From the NCBI RefSeq assembly GCF_036567905.1, contig NZ_DATCTO010000023.1, forward strand, positions 1-52,464: a DNA stretch of 52,464 nt, written 5' to 3'. A program made the position numbers and the translations under genes. Origin of the DNA: Candidatus Binatus sp. Lineage in GTDB: Bacteria > Desulfobacterota > Binatia > Binatales > Binataceae. Positions 35,180 to 43,107 of the stretch are shown in pieces. The first letter of the stretch is position 1; each line of letters begins with the position of its first letter. The notes under the pieces are model-generated. The model did no database searches and was not told where the DNA came from. It was given only the letters and a program-made list of their open reading frames with translations.

Positions 35180-35563
35180 ATGAAAACCTCGATTCACACC
35201 AGGCAGGCGCCCGCCGCGATCGGTCCCTATTCGCAGGCGGTCGAGCAACACGGGTTGGTCTTCTGCTCGGGGCAGGTCGGTCTCGACCCGGCGTCGGGCG
35301 CTCTGGTCGAAGGCGGGATCGAATTCGAGACCCGGCGCGTGCTCCAGAACCTCGGCGAAGTGCTCGCGGCTGCGGGACTGGATTTCGTCGATGTGGTCAA
35401 GACCACCGTCTTCATGATCGATCTCGCCGAGTTTGAAATCGTCAACCGCGTGTACGCAGAGCATTTCGATCCGCCGTATCCGGCGCGCTCGACCGTGCAG
35501 GTGGCGGCGCTGCCGCGCCACGCGCGAATCGAGATCGACGCGATCGCGCTGAAACGCGACTGA
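35180..35563 (+). CDS. ridA: RidA-family reactive intermediate deaminase
   Basis: A 127-residue YjgF/YER057c/UK114 protein. AAIGPYSQAVEQHGLVFCSG at the start, FVDVVKTTVFMIDL in the middle and PYPARSTVQVAALPRHARIE at the end (with the substrate-binding arginine in PARS) are typical. It deaminates 2-aminoacrylate and related imines. It begins 6 nt after rel, so it is co-transcribed with it, an arrangement common in proteobacteria. Confidence 0.95.
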   Translation: MKTSIHTRQAPAAIGPYSQAVEQHGLVFCSGQVGLDPASGALVEGGIEFETRRVLQNLGEVLAAAGLDFVDVVKTTVFMIDLAEFEIVNRVYAEHFDPPYPARSTVQVAALPRHARIEIDAIALKRD

Positions 35564-35597
35564 AAAAGTGAATCCGCGCCCGCCGCCTCGGATCATT

Positions 35598-35695
35598 GTG
35601 AAACCCGCCGTGGGTTTCACGCTTCCTTGGGCAGGGGCCAGCCCCTGCACCTGAGTCAGGATAAAGATGCGGGCTCCGCCCTGTTAGAAGGGGGT
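35598..35695 (+). repeat. Structured interspersed repeat, copy A (near-complete)
   Basis: Hairpin 1 spans 35598-35620 (arms GTGAAACCCGC / GTGGGTTTCAC, one wobble pair), then a GCTTCCTTGG spacer. Hairpin 2 is GCAGGGGC-CA-GCCCCTGC (35631-35648). Hairpin 3 is GGGC-TCC-GCCC (35671-35681), followed by CTGTTAGAAGGGGGT. It is inverted relative to copy B at 36550-36649. It lies 34 nt after the ridA stop. Confidence 0.9.
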
Positions 35696-35743
35696 AGGGG
35701 GAAGTTTGGTCGATTGTCCTGCTCCAGTGCCCGCGTGCCAGTG

Positions 35744-35767
35744 CCCTCTCCTTGTCCGAGGAGAGGG
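35744..35767. repeat. CCCTCTCC / GGAGAGGG inverted repeat
   Basis: An 8-bp perfect stem around TTGTCCGA, followed by TTAGGGAGAGG. Similar short 'CCCTCTCC...GGAGAGGGTTAGGG' sequences are common intergenic repeats in unrelated bacterial genomes (from memory, unverified here). The remaining bases from 35768 to 35970 hold no feature I can support beyond an uncertain minus-strand frame ending at 35888. Confidence 0.5.
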
Positions 35768-35970
35768 TTAGGGAGAGGTTAAACGATCGAAACAAGCGGG
35801 AGTAGCGGGCCGAACACTGGCGAATGTCTCAGCTATCTGACAACGCCGCCGGCGAAGCCGAGACAATGGTGCTTGCCATTTCGTCGGCTACCGGTGATCC
35901 AAAAGCCGGCCCGCGTTGATGACAGCGCCGACAATGCCGATAATCCAATAGAACCAGTTTAGAAAGTCAG

Positions 35971-36318
35971 GTGGCCAAAGTGGCACATAAAGTTCTGATA
36001 ATATCCGCTTTATTGGCGAACCTTGCCGGTGCTCTTTTGCTTTTGTGCGGGCTACAGGTGTCGTCATTGGATGATCTCCGTGTCGCGAAAACTGACGATG
36101 GCGGCACAGCAATTTGCCAAGGGCCTGATGTCCTTTATGAGGCGGGCGGTAGCCGCCACAACGTATTTGTCGGAACGCGAGCTAAGTGTCCGCCAATATC
36201 GAGCCCGGTAGCCATTATTGTGAGTGACCATCCTCGTTTTATTTCGATTGGAGTTGCCCTCATTATCGTGGGGTTCTTTCTGGCTCTTGGCGACGAACTG
36301 CTTTGCCGTCGCCCTTGA
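35971..36318 (+). CDS. Hypothetical small membrane protein
   Basis: 115 residues from a GTG start. Two strongly hydrophobic segments (about residues 8-28 and 88-106) flank a polar loop of about 60 residues with two cysteines (CQGPDV and AKCPPI), suggesting a hairpin with an extracytoplasmic loop. I recognise no family. Base composition is clearly AT-richer than all neighbours, and the gene sits between inverted copies of the structured repeat, so it may be acquired. The ribosome site is weak. A minus-strand frame (35888-36112), also ending in a hydrophobic stretch, overlaps the start, so the coding strand is not certain. Confidence 0.42.
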   Translation: MAKVAHKVLIISALLANLAGALLLLCGLQVSSLDDLRVAKTDDGGTAICQGPDVLYEAGGSRHNVFVGTRAKCPPISSPVAIIVSDHPRFISIGVALIIVGFFLALGDELLCRRP

Positions 36319-36549
36319 CGCATTGCATGTGCCTGCCGACGGAGCGATTGCGTGGCTTCGGAGGCTTCTTAGTTGGCAGTCGAGACTATCCCGCGACCAC
36401 GCCACTTGGCCTCGAAGCACCCTCAAAATCGCCTCATTTATCCGTGACCCAGAAGGTAAAGCTCCACTCGAACAGATATTCCTTCCGCCTGACCCCCGGG
36501 CAACGGCCGACAGCAGATTTCATGCGACGCGCTGGCGCTTTCTTGATCA
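36319..36549. other. Gene-free part of the AT-richer insert
   Basis: Between the hypothetical membrane gene and repeat copy B I see no ORF with family features, no tRNA-like fold and no palindromic element. Reading frames that cross it run into the repeat and look accidental. Confidence 0.5.
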
Positions 36550-36649
36550 ACCCCCTTCTAACAGGGACGAAGTCCCGCATCTTTGTCTTAACACTGGGTG
36601 CAGGGGTCACCCCTGCCCAAGGAAGTGTGAAACCCACGGTGGGTTTCAC
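36550..36649 (-). repeat. Structured interspersed repeat, copy B (near-complete, inverted)
   Basis: Read on the plus strand: ACCCCCTTCTAAC, then hairpin 3 (GGGAC-GAA-GTCCC, 36564-36576), hairpin 2 (GCAGGGGT-C-ACCCCTGC, 36600-36616), CCAAGGAA, and hairpin 1 (36627-36649), a perfect 11-bp-arm palindrome GTGAAACCCAC / GTGGGTTTCAC. It is the reverse complement of copies A and C. It lies 46 nt beyond the 3' end of the minus-strand kinase gene. Confidence 0.9.
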
Positions 36650-36695
36650 ATTCAATTAAGTTCCCCTGTCGAACGCTTTCGGCGTCCGTCGCTAG

Positions 36696-37439
36696 TCACC
36701 CCTGCAGAATCTTAAGCGCGGCCGCGTCGAGAAATTGCCCGGACGGATCGAGCTTGCGCGCTGACCGTGTCAGCCGCGCCGCGTTCGCCCGGCGCATCGC
36801 AGCCGGCAACGGCCCATCGAACAGCCGCGACTTGTCCAGGTCGATAATGATTACGGTGAAACTCTCGCGCGCTTGCGTCACCAGGATGTTGTGCAGATTG
36901 AGATCGGCGTGAAAGAGCCCCTTCTTGTGCATCGTGTCGATCGCTGCGCGCGCCTGCCCGAGAACGTGACCGCGAACTATCGGATCGTCGTCCGTATTCA
37001 CGAACTCCCATAGCGTCATGCCGCGCACCGCACGAGTCAGAAAAAATCCTCGATAGAGAGCGGGGCCGATCCATTCGATCATGGCGCCCATCGGCTCCGC
37101 CACTGGGATTCCGCGCCGCATCGCTTCAACCGTCACGGCGAGTTCGTTCAACGGGCGCGGTGTCATGCCCACGTAAACGTCGCTGAGGATCGATCCGATC
37201 ATTCCGCCGCGCCGCCCCCGGCGCGCGAACAGCTCGAGCCCGCTCGCCAGCTTCAGCCGACAGGCGCTCCGGCGATTTCCCGCGCCTGCTTCCGATGCGG
37301 ACGCCAGCTCGCCGAGTCTTTGCACGATCTCCGCGGCATGAGGGGCGATGTCGCGATGGATCACGAGCTCCCGGCGGCCGATCTTGAACGCCGAAAAGTT
37401 CGGATCGGAGCGCCACTTCATTTGCGCAGGCGGTCTCAC
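36696..37439 (-). CDS. Kdo-kinase/LPS-kinase-like protein (KdkA/WaaP group)
   Basis: A 247-residue protein-kinase-like enzyme. KGLFHADLNLHNILV and VIIIDLDKSRLFDGPLP match the HxDLNxxNIL and IDxDK patterns of KdkA-type kinases, which phosphorylate Kdo in LPS. LTRAVRGMTLWEF is the hinge. It is the last gene of the lipid A/core run on this strand, fitting a core-phosphorylating role (inference). The GTG at 37439 overlaps the previous stop as GTGA. An in-frame extension to 37598 lies inside the upstream gene and is not conserved. It is only distantly similar by eye to the kinase at 28637. Confidence 0.83.
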   Translation of the reverse strand: MRPPAQMKWRSDPNFSAFKIGRRELVIHRDIAPHAAEIVQRLGELASASEAGAGNRRSACRLKLASGLELFARRGRRGGMIGSILSDVYVGMTPRPLNELAVTVEAMRRGIPVAEPMGAMIEWIGPALYRGFFLTRAVRGMTLWEFVNTDDDPIVRGHVLGQARAAIDTMHKKGLFHADLNLHNILVTQARESFTVIIIDLDKSRLFDGPLPAAMRRANAARLTRSARKLDPSGQFLDAAALKILQG

Positions 37440-38665
37440 GCTTGGGCTGCCTCGATCCCGCTTTGAAGCCACAACGCGAACACGGCGGCAAGCGCGAGCA
37501 GCGATGAAAGGAAATGCGCCGAGTAAAAGAGGGCGATGCGGTTCAAATAGTTTCCGGTCGCAAGATTGAGCAACACGGAAAGCGCGAACAGCGTCCACAC
37601 CGAAATCAACGGGCGCTCGCCGCCGTCTCGATCAGTCCACAGCGCCGCAGTCAGAGCCATGTATGGCACGAGCATCGCCGCGTAGTAGCTCTTCCACGAA
37701 ATCGGCGTGAACGAGGACATCAGGCAGAACAAGCCGCACAGCGCCAGCCGGCTCGCGAGGGTTCCGCGCTCACGGCTCATCGCGTCCCAGAGCGACACTG
37801 CCGCGACGAGCAGCAACTCGAGTCCCATTCCGGCAATCGTTGCGGCGGACGACGTTTCCACGTCAGCCCCGCCGCGAAGACTCATCAGCCGCGCGACCGC
37901 CGACACGGCCGACTGGTTTGTGAGCATCGTGCGATATCGATTCGTCATCGAGACGATCGCGTTCAGGTAGGCGCCGGTCTGATCGATCCATCCGCGCGGT
38001 CCAAAGATCACGATCGGCGCGGCTATCAGCACGATTCCCGCCGCCGCCGCCCATCCGAGCGCGCCGAAACGCCGGCGAATCGCAAGATGAAGCGCGGCCA
38101 GCACGGCGAACGGCTTGATCAGTATCGCCGCCGCAAGCATCAGACCCGCCCACGCATCGCGAGACTCGTCGGCGTAAATGATTGCCCACACGATCAACGC
38201 CAGGGTCGGAAGATTTATCTGGCCGTGCTCGATGTTGTTGTCGATGAATCGAGATGACAGCAACACCGGGACAACGATCAGCGCGGCCGGCAATCGCCGC
38301 GCGCGGCCGAACAGAATCACGCCCGCGCCGAGGATCAATTCGATCAACGAAAATGCGTTGACCGTGAAGAAAACAAATTGCGCAACATGGCGGGGCAGCG
38401 CCCCGAGCGGCGCGAACCCGATCGCAAAGATCGGCGCGTAGAGAAACCGATCGGAGTCGGCCGGCGGATAGATCGCGAGGCCGTGAAGCACGCGACGGCC
38501 CGCGCGATAGTAAACGTTGAAGTCGCCCTGCGTCCGAAGCGTCGCCGAGATGCCGAGCCCTACGATGTAGATACCCATCGCGAGCCATGCGAACTGGCGG
38601 GCGCGCGTGGCGTCGATCGTTTTCATCGCGGAAGGCAGGCTGGCCGCGCGCCGCGCGGCGGTCAC
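37436..38665 (-). CDS. Glycosyltransferase family 87 (DUF2029) polytopic mannosyltransferase-like protein
   Basis: A 409-residue inner-membrane protein with about 9-11 hydrophobic segments. FNVYYRAGRRVLHG followed by AIYPPADSDRFLYAPIFA carries the first-loop acidic motif, NNIEHGQINLPTLALIVWAI the conserved GQ-N motif, and SWKSYYAAMLVPY lies late. All fit GT87, which uses polyprenyl-phosphate sugars on the periplasmic side. It would add a sugar to LPS or another lipid-linked glycan after flipping (inference). The start overlaps the Trm112-like stop by 4 nt, which supports position 38665. Confidence 0.88.
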   Translation of the reverse strand: MTAARRAASLPSAMKTIDATRARQFAWLAMGIYIVGLGISATLRTQGDFNVYYRAGRRVLHGLAIYPPADSDRFLYAPIFAIGFAPLGALPRHVAQFVFFTVNAFSLIELILGAGVILFGRARRLPAALIVVPVLLSSRFIDNNIEHGQINLPTLALIVWAIIYADESRDAWAGLMLAAAILIKPFAVLAALHLAIRRRFGALGWAAAAGIVLIAAPIVIFGPRGWIDQTGAYLNAIVSMTNRYRTMLTNQSAVSAVARLMSLRGGADVETSSAATIAGMGLELLLVAAVSLWDAMSRERGTLASRLALCGLFCLMSSFTPISWKSYYAAMLVPYMALTAALWTDRDGGERPLISVWTLFALSVLLNLATGNYLNRIALFYSAHFLSSLLALAAVFALWLQSGIEAAQA

Positions 38666-38832
38666 GCGATCGGTTTGGCTTCCTCGATCAGCATGATCGG
38701 AATGTCATCGCGCACCGGATACTCCAGTCTGCAAGCGCTGCAGACCAGGCCGTCCTGCTTGTCGTTGAGATGCAGGTCGCCCTTGCATTTCGGGCACGCC
38801 AGGATGTCGAGCAGTTCCTGACTCAGCGCCAT
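38662..38832 (-). CDS. Trm112-like zinc-ribbon mini-protein
   Basis: A 56-residue protein. LLDILACPKCKGDL and LVCSACRLEYPVRDDIPIML give two CxxC pairs and the YPVRDDIPIML end typical of the Trm112/YcaR family. Eukaryotic homologues activate methyltransferases; bacterial ones commonly sit beside lpxK and kdsB without a known role. The ATG at 38832 has a strong ribosome site (GGAGGA) 8 nt upstream; a longer frame to 38874 is less likely. Here the neighbour is lpxK, but kdsB is absent. Confidence 0.9.
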   Translation of the reverse strand: MALSQELLDILACPKCKGDLHLNDKQDGLVCSACRLEYPVRDDIPIMLIEEAKPIA

Positions 38833-38866
38833 CGCGGAAATCCTCCAGGCATTTTCTTTCCTCTCG

Positions 38867-39988
38867 CTATGCATCCGCCGCCGCCGAGGCTGCGGTCATG
38901 CGACCCAGTATCAACTCGTCGAGCGCGCGCGCATCGGCCGCATCCATCGTTACTTCAAGTCTGAGAGCGTATAGCGAATCGCGCGGGAACGGAAACCGCT
39001 CCAGCTTGACCAGGTCCTTCTCGGTCGTGACGACCAAGTCGGTGTCGCGCATCGCATTCACCATAGCCTGCCAGTCAGCGTTCGTGTAGGCATGATGGTC
39101 CGGATAATCGAAAACGCCGACCAGGTCCGCGTCGAGTTCGCGCAGCATCGCGTAGAACGCGCTTGAATCCGCCAGACCGCTCACCGCCAGCACGCGTCGT
39201 CCGCCCAGCCCCAGCGGGGTTTCGCGCCACACCCCATTCTCGGTGACCAGCAACGCGCGCGGCCGCACCGACGCGTGAAGTATTTTGCGCGCGGTTAGCT
39301 TCTTCATCTGCGCCGGTCTAATTGCCGACGCGGCAGTTCCGAAGTTCATCACTACGATCGCGTCTGCGCGGCCGACCGCGCGGATCGGTTCGCGCATCGG
39401 TCCGGCCGGCAGCAGCCAGCCGTTGCCGAAGCCGCGCTCATTGCTCACCAGCACCAGATCCACGTCGCGATTCAAGCGCACGTGCTGAAAGCCGTCGTCC
39501 AGGATCACCGCGTCGAGCGGACCGAGCTTGCTTAGCAGCTCGACGCCGTCGAGGCGCCGGCGCGCAACCGCAATCGGACCGGCGAACGACTTCGCCATCA
39601 TCGCCGGCTCGTCGCCCGCGTCTTCCGCTAAGATTTTCAACGTGCCGCCGTCAGCCACCAGCTCGGCGCGCACTCTGGATCGCGCGCGTCGGTAGCCCCG
39701 GCTCACGATTCCGACGCGCAGGCCGTGGCTCTGCAAGCGGTTGGCGAGAAACAACGTGAACGGCGTCTTGCCGTTTCCGCCGACCGTCAGATTGCCCACG
39801 CTCACCGTCATCACCGGCGCCCGCCGTTTCATCATCCGCCAGTACAGATGACGTGCCGCCACGCCGACTCGGTAAAATCCCGCCGCAGCCGCGAGCCCGG
39901 TCCAAATTGGAAAAAGTGGAGCGGGAAGATCCCGCCGCCACAATCGCTCGATTCGTGGGCGATTCGGACTCGGCTCGTTTGAGGGCAT
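38867..39988 (-). CDS. lpxK: Tetraacyldisaccharide 4'-kinase
   Basis: A 373-residue lipid A kinase, which phosphorylates the 4' position of the disaccharide precursor at the inner membrane. A hydrophobic N-terminal anchor (about 22-50) is followed by the atypical Walker A MTVSVGNLTVGGNGKTP. VILDDGFQHVRLNRDVDLVL is the diagnostic family motif, and VVTTEKDLVKLERFP follows. Length is slightly above E. coli LpxK. It begins 3 nt after the waaA stop, so the two are co-transcribed. Confidence 0.95.
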   Translation of the reverse strand: MPSNEPSPNRPRIERLWRRDLPAPLFPIWTGLAAAAGFYRVGVAARHLYWRMMKRRAPVMTVSVGNLTVGGNGKTPFTLFLANRLQSHGLRVGIVSRGYRRARSRVRAELVADGGTLKILAEDAGDEPAMMAKSFAGPIAVARRRLDGVELLSKLGPLDAVILDDGFQHVRLNRDVDLVLVSNERGFGNGWLLPAGPMREPIRAVGRADAIVVMNFGTAASAIRPAQMKKLTARKILHASVRPRALLVTENGVWRETPLGLGGRRVLAVSGLADSSAFYAMLRELDADLVGVFDYPDHHAYTNADWQAMVNAMRDTDLVVTTEKDLVKLERFPFPRDSLYALRLEVTMDAADARALDELILGRMTAASAAADA

Positions 39989-39991
39989 CGG

Positions 39992-41260
39992 TCAGCCGAG
40001 ATTAATGAGCCCTTCGAGCTGCTTCAAGGCGAACCGCGCGCCGCCCGACGACCGGCTCACCGCAGCGCGCGCGCGTTGGCCCGCCTGTTGTCGCGCCTCA
40101 TCGTCGGCGAGCCATTGCGAAGTTTCGCTGATTATGTCGCTCGCGTTCTTGACGATTCGTGCGCCGCCGGAACTGACCAGCGACGACACTATCTGCTGCT
40201 GGTTCTCGTGATACGGACCGATGAGGACCGGGACCTCGGCCAACGCGGGCTCGGCCGGGTTTTGCCCGCCGCGTCCCGGCGCGAGGCTGCCGCCGACGAA
40301 CGCGATCGATCCGCGCCGATAAAAGCTGCGCAGCTCGCCCATGGTGTCGAGGATCAAAACGTCCGCGTCGCGCGCCGCGCGCGGTGAATTGAGCTCCGAC
40401 GCTTTCACGTAATCGAGCGAGGCCGCGTGCAGCGCCTTTTCGATCTCCGGCGTGCGCTCGAGATGACGCGGCGCTATCGTGAGCGCGAGCTGCGGAAAGT
40501 CCTTGCGCAGTTCGCGGTAAGCGCCTGCAATCACGGCGTCCTCGCCGGCCGCCGTCGATCCCGCGATAAAAATTTTCCGCCCGGGTGCAAACCCCATCAG
40601 CTCAGGACGAATTGGTTCTTCATTCGCCATCTGCGCCTGCGCCGCTTCGATTTTGGTGTTGCCGGTGACTACCACTGTTGCCGCGAGATCGAACTTCGCG
40701 TAACGCCGCGCGTCTTCGGGGCTCTGCGTCAGAATCAAGCTTGCCTGGCCGAGCGCATCTTCAAACAGGCCGCGCGCGCGCAGGTAACGACGCAGCGATC
40801 GCTCCGACATCCGGCCGTTGACCACCGCGATCGTCGCGCCCGTCCGCGCGGATTCGATGAAGTAGTTCGGCCAGATTTCAGTCTCGGTGATCAGCACCAC
40901 GCTCGGCTGCACGCGCTCCAGAAAGGATCGTACCGCGCGCCGATTGTCCAGCGGCGCAAGCATCCACGCCGCCGCCCCCGGGATTCGGCGCCTGGCCGCC
41001 TCACGTCCCGCCGCCGTCATCGCGGTGATTGCCATGACCGCGCCCGGATAGCGTTCGAGCAAACCGTTGGCGACCGGCCGAATCGCTTCGATCTCGCCGA
41101 CCGAGGCCGCATGAATCCAGATTCGCGGCGCGCCCGCGGTATCCGGAAAATCGCCGTGTCCCATCCGCTCGCGATAGTCCCGCAGGTTCGCCGGATGCGC
41201 GGCCAGCAGCGCAAACGGCAGCGCCGGATACCACAGCAAATTGTACAGCGCGCTTAGCAT
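39992..41260 (-). CDS. waaA: 3-deoxy-D-manno-octulosonic acid transferase
   Basis: A 422-residue membrane-anchored GT30 enzyme that adds Kdo to lipid IVA. IWIHAASVGEIEAIRPVANG contains the catalytic glutamate region. LITETEIWPNYF, VNGRMSERSLRRY and VVTGNTKIEA are all family-specific. The ATG at 41260 has GAGG 5 nt upstream; the frame opens 7 codons earlier with a GTG lacking a ribosome site. It lies 53 nt after the exporter gene. Confidence 0.96.
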   Translation of the reverse strand: MLSALYNLLWYPALPFALLAAHPANLRDYRERMGHGDFPDTAGAPRIWIHAASVGEIEAIRPVANGLLERYPGAVMAITAMTAAGREAARRRIPGAAAWMLAPLDNRRAVRSFLERVQPSVVLITETEIWPNYFIESARTGATIAVVNGRMSERSLRRYLRARGLFEDALGQASLILTQSPEDARRYAKFDLAATVVVTGNTKIEAAQAQMANEEPIRPELMGFAPGRKIFIAGSTAAGEDAVIAGAYRELRKDFPQLALTIAPRHLERTPEIEKALHAASLDYVKASELNSPRAARDADVLILDTMGELRSFYRRGSIAFVGGSLAPGRGGQNPAEPALAEVPVLIGPYHENQQQIVSSLVSSGGARIVKNASDIISETSQWLADDEARQQAGQRARAAVSRSSGGARFALKQLEGLINLG

Positions 41261-41313
41261 CGGAGCCTCGTCGATCCGCACACCTGACGAGTCGAATTTA
41301 CGATCAGTAAGTA

Positions 41314-43107
41314 TCAGTTGACGAGACCGCCATTGCCGGCCAGATCTTCGGGGGACATGAATTGAAGGTCGTAGAGCTTTCGGTACTCCTGCCCGCGCGC
41401 AAACAATTCGTCGTGCGTTCCATCTTCGACTATCCGGCCGTGAACGACTACGAAGATCCGGTCGGCCCGGCGCACCGTGGACAGCCGATGCGCTATCACC
41501 AGCGTCGTGCGGTTTGCCATCAGATGCTCGAGCGCTTCCTGCACCGAGCGCTCGGCGGCAGAGTCCAGCGAGGAGGTTGCCTCGTCGAGGATCAGAATCG
41601 GCGCGTCTTTGAGCAGCGCCCGCGCGATCGCGATTCGCTGCCGTTCTCCGCCCGACATGCGCACGCCCAGTTCGCCCACCATCGTCTCGTAACCGTTGGG
41701 CAGCCGGGTGATGAAGTCGTGAGCGTTGGCGAGCTTGGCGGCCGCGATTACGCGCTCGAGATGCTTGTCGCTGCTGCCGTACGCGATATTGGCGCGAATG
41801 GTGTCGTCGAACAGAAACGTGCTCTGCGTGACCAGACCGATTTCCGCGCGCAGCGAGTTAAGCCGCAGCTTGCGTATGTCGATTCCATCAACGGTGACGC
41901 GACCTTGCTGTACATCGTAAAAGCGCGGAATCAAATCCGCCAGCGTGGATTTGCCGCCGCCGCTCATTCCGACCAGCGCCACGACTTGGCCAACCCCGAT
42001 CTCCAGGTTGATATCGTGCAGCACCCATTCGTCGCCGTACCGGAAACTGACATTCTCGAACGCGACGCGGTGCGGGCCGGGCCGCAGCTCGATTCCATTG
42101 GGATCGTCGGGAACCTCGCTCGGATGATCCATCATCTCGAAAACGCGTTCGGCCGCGGCCAGCCCCTGCTGAATACTGTTGTTGGTTTTGCCCAGCGCCT
42201 TAAACGGCCGGTACACGAGGATCATGGTCGTAAAGAACCCGGCGAATTGTCCCAGCGTGCGCGTGCCCGCTTGCAGCGATCCCACTGCCCACCAGACCAC
42301 CGCGACGACCGCAAACGCGCCCAGCGCCTCGACCAGCGGGCCGGTAAACGCCTTGATCCGCGCCACCCGCATGAAGATTCGGAACAGCCGCTTGAGCTCC
42401 CGATTGAAACGCGCGCGCTCGTAATCTTCCATCCCGAACGCCTTGACCACGCGATTTCCCTGGAAGGTTTCAACCAGCAGCGACTGCAAGCCGCTCAATT
42501 GCTTTTGCTGATTCTTGGTCTCGCGCCGAACTTTCTTCGACAGACTGGCGATCGGCACAATGACGATCGGAAAACCGATGAAGGCGATGATCGCGAGCTG
42601 CCAGTCGAGCCAGAAGGCCGTCACCAGCAACGCGATCAGCGACATGCCGTCGCCGAAGATCGAAAACACGCCGCTGCTCAGACTCGACACCACCAGGCCG
42701 ACGTCGCTGATGATTCGCGCAACCATCACGCCCGTCGGCGTGCGGTTGAAAAAGCTCAGCGATTGGCGCTGCAGGCTCTCGTTCAGATCGGCCCGGATAT
42801 CCATCGTCAGCTTCTGGGATATATATGAGCTCAAGTAGTCGTTGGAAAAATTCGCGAACGCGCGCAGCAAAAATAATCCTGCGAGCATCAGCGAGAATTC
42901 ACGCAGCTTCGAGGCGCTGTGCGGATCGAGCTGATGGGCGACTTTGAGATTGGCGACCAGATCGACCACCAACTTCATGATGAACGGGATTCCGGCGCTG
43001 GCCGCCGACAGCAAGGCCATCGCGATGCCCAGCAACAGCACGTACGGGAACAGGTATTTGCGCAGGTAGCCGAACAGCCGCCATTGCAACGGGGTCAGCA
43101 GCTTCAT
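41314..43107 (-). CDS. msbA: Lipid A/phospholipid ABC exporter (MsbA-type)
   Basis: A 597-residue half-transporter with fused membrane and ATPase domains. About six hydrophobic segments lie in the first 320 residues. Then come Walker A VALVGMSGGGKSTLADLIPR, the signature RMSGGERQRIAIARAL, Walker B ILILDEATSSLD and the H-loop VIAHRLSTV. Length and context (between lpxB and waaA) fit MsbA, which flips core-lipid A across the inner membrane. The ATG at 43107 overlaps the lpxB stop by 4 nt; a much longer upstream frame lies inside lpxB and is not conserved. Confidence 0.93.
   Translation of the reverse strand: MKLLTPLQWRLFGYLRKYLFPYVLLLGIAMALLSAASAGIPFIMKLVVDLVANLKVAHQLDPHSASKLREFSLMLAGLFLLRAFANFSNDYLSSYISQKLTMDIRADLNESLQRQSLSFFNRTPTGVMVARIISDVGLVVSSLSSGVFSIFGDGMSLIALLVTAFWLDWQLAIIAFIGFPIVIVPIASLSKKVRRETKNQQKQLSGLQSLLVETFQGNRVVKAFGMEDYERARFNRELKRLFRIFMRVARIKAFTGPLVEALGAFAVVAVVWWAVGSLQAGTRTLGQFAGFFTTMILVYRPFKALGKTNNSIQQGLAAAERVFEMMDHPSEVPDDPNGIELRPGPHRVAFENVSFRYGDEWVLHDINLEIGVGQVVALVGMSGGGKSTLADLIPRFYDVQQGRVTVDGIDIRKLRLNSLRAEIGLVTQSTFLFDDTIRANIAYGSSDKHLERVIAAAKLANAHDFITRLPNGYETMVGELGVRMSGGERQRIAIARALLKDAPILILDEATSSLDSAAERSVQEALEHLMANRTTLVIAHRLSTVRRADRIFVVVHGRIVEDGTHDELFARGQEYRKLYDLQFMSPEDLAGNGGLVN

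Noticed and set aside
35888..36112. Minus-strand frame ending in a hydrophobic WFYWIIGIVGAVINAGRLL stretch
   Set aside because: Suggestive of a small membrane peptide but lacks a ribosome site and overlaps the plus-strand candidate; kept only as an alternative reading of the insert.
36303..36659. Plus-strand frame running into repeat copy B
   Set aside because: Its C-terminal third is a translation of the repeat itself, and the same peptide fragments arise from other copies, so it is not a gene.
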